Source of the DNA: an uncultured Acetobacteraceae bacterium
Lineage (GTDB): Bacteria; Pseudomonadota; Alphaproteobacteria; Acetobacterales; Acetobacteraceae
Direction: 5' to 3'
NCBI GenBank assembly: GCA_903895595.1
Contig: CAITUP010000075.1
Span: forward strand, 43,370 to 107,369
Length of the DNA stretch: 64,000 nt
Shown: positions 37,370 to 46,311 of the stretch, piece after piece
Numbering within the stretch: the stretch's first letter is position 1
How the letters are laid out: every line of letters starts with the position of its first letter
The notes under the pieces: generated by a model
What the model saw: the letters and a program-made list of their open reading frames with translations, nothing else
Databases searched by the model: none
What the model was told of the DNA's origin: nothing
Program-made: the position numbers and the translations under genes

Positions 37370-38726
37370 GCTGTGGCTCCAGTGCGGTTTTGAGTTTTGC
37401 AAACGCGTCGGTCAGGCCGGTCCATTGCGAACGGTCCTGCCGCAGCACCGCCTCGATGCGCGGCATCAGCGCCAGCGCCTCATCGGCGGCGGCGTCGGTG
37501 CCCGGGCGGTAGGCGCCCAGGCGCACGAGGTCGGCGATATCGGTATGCACAGCGATGATCCCCCGGGCGCGCCGGACCAAAGCGGCTTCCTCAGGTGTCA
37601 AACAGCCGGACGCCGCGCGCGAGAGGGAACGGAGAACATCGACCGGCGGATAACGCCCGGTCTCGGCGATGCGGCGGTCGAGGATAACGTGCCCGTCGAG
37701 AATGCCGCGCACCGCGTCGGCGACGGGTTCGTTGGTGTCGTCGCCTTCCACCAGGACCGTGAACAGGGCCGTGATATGGCCGGCACTGCCATCGGCTCGG
37801 ACGATGCCGGGGCCGGCCCGTTCCAGCAGGCGTGGTAGCTCCGCGAACACGCTGGGCGGGTAGCCGCGCGTGGCCGGCGGCTCCCCGGCGGCCAGCCCGA
37901 TCTCCCGCAGTGCCAAGCAATAGCGGGTCAGGCTGTCCATTAGTAAGAGGACACTCTTGCCCGCATCGCGAAAATGTTCGGCGACCGCCATGGCGGATTC
38001 CGCTGCCTGCCGGCGCAGCATGGGCGACGCGTCCGAGGTCGCGACCACCACCACCGACCGCGCCAGACCCTCCGGTCCCAGCTCGTCCTCCAGAAACTCC
38101 CGCACCTCCCGCCCGCGTTCGCCCACCAGCGCCAGCACCGCCACGTCGCAACCGGCACCGCGCGCGAGCATCGCCAACAGAGTCGACTTGCCGATCCCCG
38201 ACCCCGCGAACAAACCGAGGCGCTGGCCCTGCCGACATGTGGCGAAACAGTCCAGCGCCCGCACGCCCAGCCCCACCCTTGGGCCCAAGCGCGCTCGGGT
38301 CGTGGCCTCTGGCGGGGCGGCACGCACCGGCCTGGGGTGTTTCCCGGCCGGCAGCGCGCCTTTGTCATCGGCCGGGTGGCCCAGGGGATCGATCACTCGT
38401 CCCAACCAATCGTCGCACACGGCGAAGGTCGCGCCCCGCTGCTCCGCCAGCCGAACACCGTGGCCGGGGCCGATGCCGTCCAGACGGGCGAACGGCAGCG
38501 TGCGCGCCAGCCCCCCACGGAACCCCACGACCTCCGCCCGTACCGGCTGGGCATCCCGGCCCAGAAGATCGAGCCGGTCCCCGACCGCGAGCAACCCAGC
38601 GAACCCGTCCACGTCCACCGCCAGCCCGGCCACCGCCGCGACCCGGCCTTCGGTCGTGAACGCCGCCATCTGGCGGAGCGCTCCGGCACAGGCGAGCGAC
38701 CGGGCGATTACAGACGTATTCTTCAT
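37362..38726 (-). CDS. fliI: Flagellum-specific ATP synthase FliI
   Basis: The 454-residue ATPase powers or loads the flagellar type III export apparatus. Walker A AGSGIGKS (174-181), VGERGREVREFLEDEL, Walker B LLLMDSLTRYC and GYPPSVFAELPRLLERAG match the FliI/SctN family. The alphaproteobacterial context (ctrA divergent, fliJ following) favours flagella over a virulence secretion system. The upstream gap to ctrA is 162 bp and AT-rich. Confidence 0.92.
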   Translation of the reverse strand: MKNTSVIARSLACAGALRQMAAFTTEGRVAAVAGLAVDVDGFAGLLAVGDRLDLLGRDAQPVRAEVVGFRGGLARTLPFARLDGIGPGHGVRLAEQRGATFAVCDDWLGRVIDPLGHPADDKGALPAGKHPRPVRAAPPEATTRARLGPRVGLGVRALDCFATCRQGQRLGLFAGSGIGKSTLLAMLARGAGCDVAVLALVGERGREVREFLEDELGPEGLARSVVVVATSDASPMLRRQAAESAMAVAEHFRDAGKSVLLLMDSLTRYCLALREIGLAAGEPPATRGYPPSVFAELPRLLERAGPGIVRADGSAGHITALFTVLVEGDDTNEPVADAVRGILDGHVILDRRIAETGRYPPVDVLRSLSRAASGCLTPEEAALVRRARGIIAVHTDIADLVRLGAYRPGTDAAADEALALMPRIEAVLRQDRSQWTGLTDAFAKLKTALEPQHV

Positions 38727-38888
38727 GATCCCTGTCCCATCATAATAGATGAATATTCTCTATAGGTTCTCTCGTATTGCGGAATATCGTCGTCATTTGT
38801 GAGAATACGACACCTTTTGGTTAAAAATCTATAGGCATACACACGCTATAGTGGTATTACATCTCGCGTCAACGGATCGAGGGCCTCC
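38727..38888. promoter_or_regulatory. AT-rich divergent control region between fliI and ctrA
   Basis: These 162 bp separate the divergent starts. The hexamer CTATAG occurs three times (38760, 38829 and 38846), the last as part of a possible -10 (TATAGT). A single TTAA half-site lies at 38821, but no full CtrA site was found. It should hold promoters for both genes. Confidence 0.5.
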
Positions 38889-39659
38889 ATGCGCGTCCTG
38901 CTTGTAGAAGACGACCTGACCGCGGCGCGTACCATCGCCCTGATGCTGCGCGCCGCTGGCGCGGTGGTCGACCATTCCGCGTCCGGCGAGGAATCCGTGG
39001 AGCTGACCCGGCACTACGAGTACGACATCATCCTGCTCGACCTCATGCTGCCGGATATCGAGGGGTTCGAGGTCGTGCGCCGGCTACGGATCGCCCGCAA
39101 CGACACCCCCATCCTGATCCTCTCCGGCCTCGCCCGCGCCCCCGCCAAGGTCAAGGCGCTCGGCCTCGGCGCCGACGACTTCATCATCAAGCCGTTCGAC
39201 AACGCCGAGCTTCTCGCTCGGATGCAGGCGGTGGTGCGGCGGTGCAAAGGGTTCAGCCAGCCGGTTCTGCGGGTGGGACCGATCGAACTGAACCTGGACA
39301 GCCGGGAGGTGTTCATCGACGGACGGGAACTGCACGTGACCGGCAAGGAGTATTCGATCCTGGAGCTTCTGATGCTGCGCAAGGGCATGGTGCTGACCAA
39401 GGAAGCGTTCCTGAACCATCTGTACGGCGGGATGGATGAGCCGGAGATGAAGATCGTCGATGTGTTCGTCTGCAAACTGCGACGTAAGCTGGATCGGGTC
39501 GGAGCCGGCGGCATGATCGGGACGATCTGGGGCCGCGGCTACATGATCCGCTCCCCCGATGGGGAGGAGAACGAGCTGCCCCGCCTGGGTCCGCTGCGGC
39601 TGGACGATTTGGAAGCGGAGCTGCCTGGCTCGCTGGCGAACGCGCTATCGGCGGCTTGA
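38889..39659 (+). CDS. ctrA: Cell-cycle response regulator CtrA
   Basis: The 256-residue OmpR-type regulator has phospho-acceptor Asp51, Asp8/Asp9 and Lys101 in the receiver, and a winged-helix domain with the CtrA-specific block LTKEAFLNHLYGGMDEPEMKIVDVFVCKLRRKL. The start follows GAGGG. The C-terminal tail is about 25 residues longer than that of Caulobacter CtrA and ends in SAA, like the Ala-Ala that marks CtrA for ClpXP proteolysis. CtrA controls flagellar and cell-cycle genes through TTAA-N7-TTAA sites, two of which lie in this window (20944, 61245). Its 3' end overlaps the convergent DUF2064 gene by 15 bp. Confidence 0.95.
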   Translation: MRVLLVEDDLTAARTIALMLRAAGAVVDHSASGEESVELTRHYEYDIILLDLMLPDIEGFEVVRRLRIARNDTPILILSGLARAPAKVKALGLGADDFIIKPFDNAELLARMQAVVRRCKGFSQPVLRVGPIELNLDSREVFIDGRELHVTGKEYSILELLMLRKGMVLTKEAFLNHLYGGMDEPEMKIVDVFVCKLRRKLDRVGAGGMIGTIWGRGYMIRSPDGEENELPRLGPLRLDDLEAELPGSLANALSAA

Positions 39660-40217
39660 GGGCAAATCCGCCGCCGTATCCACATCCCGCAGCGTGCGCA
39701 TCAGCGCTGTCTTGCGCCCCCGAAAATTCGCCAGCGTGTCGGCCAGCGCGTGTTCGCTCGACCAGCGGGCATTGGCGAAGGGGCGAGCGGGACGCCGCGG
39801 CCCCATGCCAACCAGCCAGTAGCCGCCATCCGCCGCCGGCCCGAACACCGCATCGGCGGACCCGAGCGCCCGAAACGCCGCGATGGCGTCGGCCGCACAG
39901 GCGTCTGGGATGTCGCTGCCGATAATCAGCACGTTCCCATGCCGGAAGCGGCCGCACGCACGATCCATCCGCATGCCGATATCGCCCGACTTCTGCCCGA
40001 TGCGTGGGACCGGCCAGGGCAGAGGCACATGCGCCCCGTCCGGCGTGGCCGCGAGAACGGTGCGAAAGCGCCGGTCGCGCCTTAGGGATCGCAAGAGCCC
40101 ATGCAACGTGGCGGCGTGAAACCGCAGCGCCGCGCGGTCTCCGATATCCCGCGCCAGACGGCGCTTCACGGTCCCGAGGCGCGGGGCGCGCGCGAAAACG
40201 ACGACAGTGTTCCTCAT
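39645..40217 (-). CDS. DUF2064 / TIGR04282-type glycosyltransferase-fold protein
   Basis: The 190-residue protein starts at an ATG (40217) overlapping the upstream GT2 stop as ATGA. VVVFARAPRLGTVKRRLARDIG at the start, IIGSDIPDACAADAIAAFRAL and FGPAADGGYWLVGM are the family blocks of TIGR04282 (arsenosugar biosynthesis-type, nucleotidyltransferase fold). No arsenic genes lie nearby, so the substrate is open. It always appears with the preceding TIGR04283-type protein in clusters I know. Confidence 0.88.
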   Translation of the reverse strand: MRNTVVVFARAPRLGTVKRRLARDIGDRAALRFHAATLHGLLRSLRRDRRFRTVLAATPDGAHVPLPWPVPRIGQKSGDIGMRMDRACGRFRHGNVLIIGSDIPDACAADAIAAFRALGSADAVFGPAADGGYWLVGMGPRRPARPFANARWSSEHALADTLANFRGRKTALMRTLRDVDTAADLPSSRR

Positions 40218-40885
40218 CCGTAAATCCTGGCGATGATCCGAGGCGGCACGCCCGCGAACCACAGCGCGAGGCAGCACAGATTACGCGCGGATCGGCGGTA
40301 CCAGCCATCCCGCCGCCACTTCTCCGCCGACGTCAGCGCCGTCGCGTCCAGCGCCCGCAGGTTCTTGCGGCCCAAACGGCGGATCAGATCGACATCCTCC
40401 ATCAACGGCAGCGGTCGCATCCCGCCAACCCGTGCCAGCAGGTCCCGATGAATCAGCAGTCCCTGATCCCCGTAGGGCAGCGCGAGGACGCGGCACCGCC
40501 ACGCGACCATGCGTTCCAACCGTCGAGCACGGAGGTCGTCGCTGTCGAGGGCGAAGCGGAAATAGGCGGCTTGGGTGGGGTGCGCCCGCATATGTTCATC
40601 CGCCGCCGTGCGCCAGCCCGGTTGCAGGCGCGTGTCGGCATGCAGAACAAGAAGCCAGTCCTGAGTCGCGGTGGCGATACCGGCGGCGATCTGGCTGCCT
40701 CGTCCGCGCGACGCTTGCAGGACCCTGGCGCCGTATCGCGCCGCCACCGAGGCGGTCGAGTCGGTGCTTTCGGCATCCGCCACCACGATTTCGCTCACCG
40801 GCCCCAGGGCATCGAGCGTCCCCGGCAAGGTCCGCGCGGCGTTCAGGGTCGGGATCACGACGGAAAGCGGGATTTTTTGGTTCAT
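40214..40885 (-). CDS. TIGR04283-type family 2 glycosyltransferase
   Basis: This 223-residue small GT2 begins PLSVVIPTLNAARTLPGTLDAL and has EIVVADAESTDSTASVAARYGARVL, HADTRL and EDVDLIRRLGR, matching TIGR04283, often named for arsenosugar synthesis. The chosen start ATG at 40885 has only a weak ribosome site. It is coupled to the DUF2064 gene. The divergent radical SAM gene (40958) is of another family than the arsenosugar ArsS. Confidence 0.87.
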   Translation of the reverse strand: MNQKIPLSVVIPTLNAARTLPGTLDALGPVSEIVVADAESTDSTASVAARYGARVLQASRGRGSQIAAGIATATQDWLLVLHADTRLQPGWRTAADEHMRAHPTQAAYFRFALDSDDLRARRLERMVAWRCRVLALPYGDQGLLIHRDLLARVGGMRPLPLMEDVDLIRRLGRKNLRALDATALTSAEKWRRDGWYRRSARNLCCLALWFAGVPPRIIARIYG

Positions 40886-40957
40886 GTTCCTATTGTGTTC
40901 TTGACCGGCTCGCCGCGTTCTGCGACAAGCGTATGCGAACGGACGGGGAACATCATC

Positions 40958-42139
40958 ATGCACGCGCAGACCGCTCAGAGCAATATCGACCGCGATGCCA
41001 TCGCCGCGATGGAACTCGCCGGCATGCCCGACCCCGAACCATCAGCCGCGTTACCCTCCGCCGCTCGGCACGGGCGGGGTTCGGTCACCAACCCGCCGGT
41101 CCGGTTCGAACAGCGTGCCGCCAGCCCTTTCGACGATGGCTGGGAAACGCTGACCGCCGATTTCGCCGATCTGCCCAAGTTGGCGACAAGTCTGACCAAG
41201 GATTCCACCCGTTCGGCGATCATCTGGAACGCGTCCCCGGACCTCGGGTTCGACCGGGCCGTGAACCCCTACCGGGGGTGCGAGCATGGGTGTGTGTATT
41301 GCTTCGCCCGCCCGACGCACGCCTATCTCGGCTACTCCCCCGGTTTGGATTTCGAGACGAAGCTGATCTACAAGCCCGAGGTCGCGGACTTGCTGGAAAA
41401 GGAACTTCGTAAGCCCGGCTATCAGGCCAAGACGTTGGCGCTGGGCTCGAACACCGACCCGTATCAGCCCGTGGAACGCACCCTGCAGCTGACCCGTTCA
41501 GTGCTGGAAGTGCTGGACAAGTACAACCATCCCGTCGGCATCGTCACCAAATCGGCCGGCGTGCTGCGCGACCTGGATATTTTGTCCAGCATGGCGAAGC
41601 GCAATCTGGTGCGGGTTTACATCTCGCTGACCACGTTGGACGCGGGCCTGTCGCGGGCGATGGAGCCGCGCGCGGCAACGCCCGCTCGGCGGCTGCACAC
41701 GATCGCCGAACTGACCCGGGCCGGCGTATCGGCGGGCGTGCTGACGGCGCCGATGATCTCGGGTTTGAACGATATGGAGCTGGAGAAGCTGCTGGAAGCC
41801 GCCTCCCGCGCCGGCGCCCGCCATGCCGGCTATGTGCTGCTGCGCCTGCCGCACGAGATCAAAGAGATGTTCGAGGCGTGGCTGCACACGCATTTCCCCG
41901 ACCGAGCCAAGCATGTGCTGAGCCTGGTGCGGGATACGCGCGGCGGGGCGTTGAACGACTCCCGGTTCCACCACCGGTTCTCCGGTCAGGGTGTTTACGC
42001 GGATCTGCTGATGCGGCGGTTCACGAGGGCGGCGCGGCAATGGGGGCTGGATGAGGCACGGGCGGGGCTGGATTGCAGCCGCTTCGCCGTGCCGGATGTT
42101 GGGGAAAAGGCGACGACGGCGCAGTTGTCTTTGTTCTGA
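40958..42139 (+). CDS. PA0069-family radical SAM protein
   Basis: The 393-residue protein starts at an ATG (40958) preceded by GGGGA. The iron-sulfur motif CEHGCVYC (Cys108, Cys112, Cys115) follows AVNPYRGCEHGCVYCFARPTH in part. LGSNTDPYQPVE and LRDLDIL are other conserved blocks. Family members are radical SAM enzymes of unknown substrate. The frame stays open far upstream but that part lies over the divergent glycosyltransferases. It converges with the acyl-CoA ligase. Confidence 0.9.
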   Translation: MHAQTAQSNIDRDAIAAMELAGMPDPEPSAALPSAARHGRGSVTNPPVRFEQRAASPFDDGWETLTADFADLPKLATSLTKDSTRSAIIWNASPDLGFDRAVNPYRGCEHGCVYCFARPTHAYLGYSPGLDFETKLIYKPEVADLLEKELRKPGYQAKTLALGSNTDPYQPVERTLQLTRSVLEVLDKYNHPVGIVTKSAGVLRDLDILSSMAKRNLVRVYISLTTLDAGLSRAMEPRAATPARRLHTIAELTRAGVSAGVLTAPMISGLNDMELEKLLEAASRAGARHAGYVLLRLPHEIKEMFEAWLHTHFPDRAKHVLSLVRDTRGGALNDSRFHHRFSGQGVYADLLMRRFTRAARQWGLDEARAGLDCSRFAVPDVGEKATTAQLSLF

Positions 42140-42149
42140 GGGAGCCCAC

Positions 42150-43766
42150 CTACCCCCGCGCACGCTCCCGCAGCTCGAACTTTTGGATCTTGCCCGTGGA
42201 CGTCTTCGGCAGCGGCCCGAAGGTCACATGCCGAGGCGCCTTGAAATGCGCCATGTGCAGCCGGCACCACCCGATGATATCCGCCGCCGTCGCCTCGGCG
42301 CCCGGCTTCAGCGCCACGAAGGCCTGCGGTGTCTCGCCCCATTTCTCGTCTGGACGAGCGACCACGGCGGCCTCCATCACGGCGGGATGCTTGTAAAGCA
42401 CCTCCTCCACCTCCAGCGACGAGATGTTCTCGCCCCCGGATATGATGATGTCCTTCGCTCGGTCCTTGATCTCCACATACCCATCGGGGTGCATGACCGC
42501 GAGATCGCCGGAGTGGAACCAGCCGCCGGCGAAGGCTTCCTCGGTCGCGGCGGGGTTTTTCAGGTAGCCTTTCATGACGGTATTGCCGCGCAGCATTAGC
42601 TCGCCCATCGACACGCCGTCGGCGGGCAGGCGTTCCATGGTGGCGGGGTTCATCACCGCCGCTTCCTCCAGCATCGGCGTCGCCACGCCCTGACGCGCCA
42701 TGAAGGCGGATTTCTCGTCGATCGGCAGGTCGTCCAGACCCGGCTGCCAGAGGCACACCGTCGAAGGGCCGTAGGTCTCGGTCAGCCCATACAAATGCGT
42801 GACGGCGAACCCCATCGCCTCCATCCCCGCGATCACCGTGGACGGCGGCGCGGCGCCCCCGGTCGCGATCTTCACGGATTGCGGGAAGGCCCGGCGCGCG
42901 TCGGCGGGCGCGTGGATCAGCATCGACAGCACGACCGGTGCGCCGCACATATGCGTCACCCCGTGGTCGGCGATGGCGGCGAAGATCGGCGCCGGCTCGA
43001 CCCGGCGCAGGCAGACATGGGTGCCGCCGGCCAGCGTCACCGCCCAGGTGTAGGTCCAGCCGTTGCAGTGAAACATCGGCAGAGTCCAGAGGTAGACGCT
43101 GCGCGGTTCCAACCCGAAAGTCAGCGCGTTGGCGCAGGCGTTCAGATAGGCGCCGCGATGGTGCGCGACCACGCCCTTGGGGTTGCCTGTGGTGCCGGAG
43201 GTATAGCCAAGCGCGATCGCCTGCCATTCGTTGTCCGGCAGCCGGATCGGGTGGGACGGATCGCCGCCGCGCAGGAACGCCTCGTATTCCACCGACCCAA
43301 CCGGATCGCCCGGCGGTGCAAGCGGATCGTTAATGTCCACGGTCAGCGGGTTCGTACCGGCTTCCTGCAAAGCTGCCGCCATGACGCGGGAGAACTCCCG
43401 GTCCGTCAGCACGATTTTGGCTTCCGCGTGGCGTAGGATGAACCCGATCGCGGACGCGTCCAGCCGCGTGTTGATGGCGCACAGCACGGCGCCGAGCATG
43501 GGGACGGCGTAGTGGGCTTCGAGCATCTCGGGGGTGTTGGGCGCCATGATCGCAACGGTGTCGCCCTTGCCTACCCCGGCTTTCGCCAGCGCCGAGGCCA
43601 GACGGCGGGCGCGTTCGGCGAACTGCGCGTAGGTGGTGCGCCGATCCCCGTGAATGACGGCGACGCGGTTGGGATAGATTTGCGCGGCCCGCGCCAGGAA
43701 GGACACCGGCGACAGCGGCACGTAGTTCGCCGGATTGGGATCGAGGTTTTGGTCGAAAATGGTCAT
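42150..43766 (-). CDS. AMP-binding acyl-CoA synthetase
   Basis: The 538-residue ligase activates a carboxylic acid through an acyl-adenylate. The P-loop YTSGTTGNPKG (188-198), GLTETYG, the GDLAVMHPDGYVEIKDRAKD block and the C-terminal PKTSTGKIQK with its lysine are all present. It resembles the DmdB/medium-chain fatty acid CoA ligases, but the substrate cannot be told. It starts divergently from the crotonase gene at 43907; both probably act in acid catabolism. Confidence 0.9.
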   Translation of the reverse strand: MTIFDQNLDPNPANYVPLSPVSFLARAAQIYPNRVAVIHGDRRTTYAQFAERARRLASALAKAGVGKGDTVAIMAPNTPEMLEAHYAVPMLGAVLCAINTRLDASAIGFILRHAEAKIVLTDREFSRVMAAALQEAGTNPLTVDINDPLAPPGDPVGSVEYEAFLRGGDPSHPIRLPDNEWQAIALGYTSGTTGNPKGVVAHHRGAYLNACANALTFGLEPRSVYLWTLPMFHCNGWTYTWAVTLAGGTHVCLRRVEPAPIFAAIADHGVTHMCGAPVVLSMLIHAPADARRAFPQSVKIATGGAAPPSTVIAGMEAMGFAVTHLYGLTETYGPSTVCLWQPGLDDLPIDEKSAFMARQGVATPMLEEAAVMNPATMERLPADGVSMGELMLRGNTVMKGYLKNPAATEEAFAGGWFHSGDLAVMHPDGYVEIKDRAKDIIISGGENISSLEVEEVLYKHPAVMEAAVVARPDEKWGETPQAFVALKPGAEATAADIIGWCRLHMAHFKAPRHVTFGPLPKTSTGKIQKFELRERARG

Positions 43767-43906
43767 GATGGGCCTCGGGGCAGGGCGCGGTGTTCCGGTG
43801 CAGCCTATGGCAGACGGCCGGCCGGGGCCACAAGCGGGTTATCTGGACCGACAAACACGCCTGTGGCACCACCGTTGCATCGTATAATTCCGAGGGAACC
43901 CAAGCC

Positions 43907-44674
<768 letters not shown>

Positions 44675-44676
44675 TC

Positions 44677-46233
44677 GTGCGGAAATTTCTGCTGGCCTGC
44701 GCCGCCCTGCTGCCGTTCGGGGTACAGGCCGCCGATATCAAAATGGCGGTGCGGACCGATGCGAGTTCGATCGATCCGCATTATCACGTCTACACACCGA
44801 ATGCGGCGGTATTCCACCATATTTTCGATACGCTGGTGCTGTCCGGCCGGCGCGGCGAAATTCAGCCGGGGCTGGCGACCGGGTGGAAACCGATTGCCGA
44901 GGATATCTGGGAATTCAAGCTCCGCCCCGGCGTGACGTTCCACGACAACACGCCGTTTACCGCCGAAGATGTTGCGTATTCCATCTCGCGGGCGCCGAAT
45001 GTGCCGAACAGCCCGTCGTCGTATTCGCAGTATACGAAGCTGATCGCGAAGACCGAAATTATCGATCCGCTGACGATCCGGCTGCACACCAAAGGCCCCG
45101 CACCGACGCTGCCGATCGATCTTGCTTCGGTCGCGATCGTGTCCAAGCGGGCGACCGAGGGTAAATCGACATCGGATTTCAACAGTGGCGTCGCGACCAT
45201 CGGTACCGGCCCGTACCGGTTCGTCGAATGGGTCGCAGCCGACCATCTGACCCTGGCAAAAAACCCGACGTATTGGGCGGGCGCCGAACCTTGGGACACT
45301 GTCACCCGTAAAGCCATTCCGGGCGATGCCGCGCGTGTGGCCGCGCTGCTGGCGGGCGATGTGGATATTATCGAGGGCGTACCCGGCGTCGATCGCGCCC
45401 GCATCGCCGCGCAGCCGAATTTGACTCTGTTCGAATGCGACGCGTTCCGGATTATTTATCTGCACATGGATTCCGCCCGCGACGTATCGCCGGGAATCAG
45501 CGACGCGAACGGCGCGAAGATGGAGCGCAATCCATTGCGCGATGCTCGGGTGCGGCGCGCGGTCAGCTACGCGATCAACCGGCAGGGACTGGCCGATCGG
45601 CTACTCAGCGGGCAGGCGCATCCGGCGGGGCAATACGTGCCGCCTGGATCGTTCGGGGCCAGCACGAAATTGCAGCCGATCCCATTCGACCTCGATCAGG
45701 CGAAGCGGCTGATGCGCGACGCCGGCTGGGGCGACGGGTTCAGCGTCGTGCTGGCCGGGTCCAACGACCGCTACCCCAGCGACGCCCAGGTGACCCAGGC
45801 CGTCGGGCAGATGCTGGCACGCATCGGCATCAAGACCGAGGTCCAGACGATGCCGGCGGCGATGCTGTTCAGCCGCGGCAGCAAGCTGGAATTCAGCATG
45901 ATGCTGTCGGGCTGGGTCGGTTCGGGGGAGGCCTCATCGCCGATGACCGCGCTGATGGCCACCTACGACCCCAAAACCGGTATGGGCCCGTCGAACCGCG
46001 GCCGCTGGTCCAACCCCGCGTTCGACGCGACGTTGAATGAGGCCTTGCGCACGATGGACGACGCCAAACGGCAGGATTTGTATGCCAAAGCGCAGGAAAT
46101 CGCGGTGGAGGATATGGGCGTCGTGCCCGTGTATTTCACCGTCAACACCTGGGCCGCGAAGAAGGGCCTGGTCTATGAATGCCGCGGCGACGAGCTGTCG
46201 CTGGCCATGAGTCTGCGGCCGGCGAAACCATAG
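44677..46233 (+). CDS. ABC transporter substrate-binding protein, family 5 (peptide/opine-type)
   Basis: The 518-residue protein starts at a GTG (44677) with GGAAGGG nine bases upstream. A signal peptide (RKFLLACAALLPFGVQAAD) precedes family-5 blocks such as DASSIDPHYHVYTPNAAVFHHIFDTL, LATGWKPIAEDIWEFKLRPGVTFHDNTPFTAEDV and LRDARVRRAVSYAIN. It binds a peptide-like or related solute in the periplasm. No permease or ATPase genes follow, so it is an orphan. A hairpin repeat follows the gene. Confidence 0.9.
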   Translation: MRKFLLACAALLPFGVQAADIKMAVRTDASSIDPHYHVYTPNAAVFHHIFDTLVLSGRRGEIQPGLATGWKPIAEDIWEFKLRPGVTFHDNTPFTAEDVAYSISRAPNVPNSPSSYSQYTKLIAKTEIIDPLTIRLHTKGPAPTLPIDLASVAIVSKRATEGKSTSDFNSGVATIGTGPYRFVEWVAADHLTLAKNPTYWAGAEPWDTVTRKAIPGDAARVAALLAGDVDIIEGVPGVDRARIAAQPNLTLFECDAFRIIYLHMDSARDVSPGISDANGAKMERNPLRDARVRRAVSYAINRQGLADRLLSGQAHPAGQYVPPGSFGASTKLQPIPFDLDQAKRLMRDAGWGDGFSVVLAGSNDRYPSDAQVTQAVGQMLARIGIKTEVQTMPAAMLFSRGSKLEFSMMLSGWVGSGEASSPMTALMATYDPKTGMGPSNRGRWSNPAFDATLNEALRTMDDAKRQDLYAKAQEIAVEDMGVVPVYFTVNTWAAKKGLVYECRGDELSLAMSLRPAKP

Positions 46234-46252
46234 CCACGGGGGCAACGCGACC

Positions 46253-46288
46253 GCTTGCTACCGGCGTATACTTACCGGTAGCAAGCGA
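46253..46288. repeat. Hairpin and 28-bp repeat, copy 1
   Basis: GCTTGCTACCGG and CCGGTAGCAAGC form a perfect 12-bp stem (46253-46264 and 46275-46286) with a 10-base loop, between convergent genes, so it could stop transcription from both sides although no T-run is present. Bases 46261-46288 reappear at 54729-54756 with one change. Confidence 0.75.
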
Positions 46289-46311
46289 TGGCGCGATCCA
46301 GCCTCCTGTCG

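Noticed and set aside
38821..38835. TTAA half-site upstream of ctrA as autoregulatory CtrA box
   Set aside because: The second half at the right spacing reads TAGG rather than TTAA.
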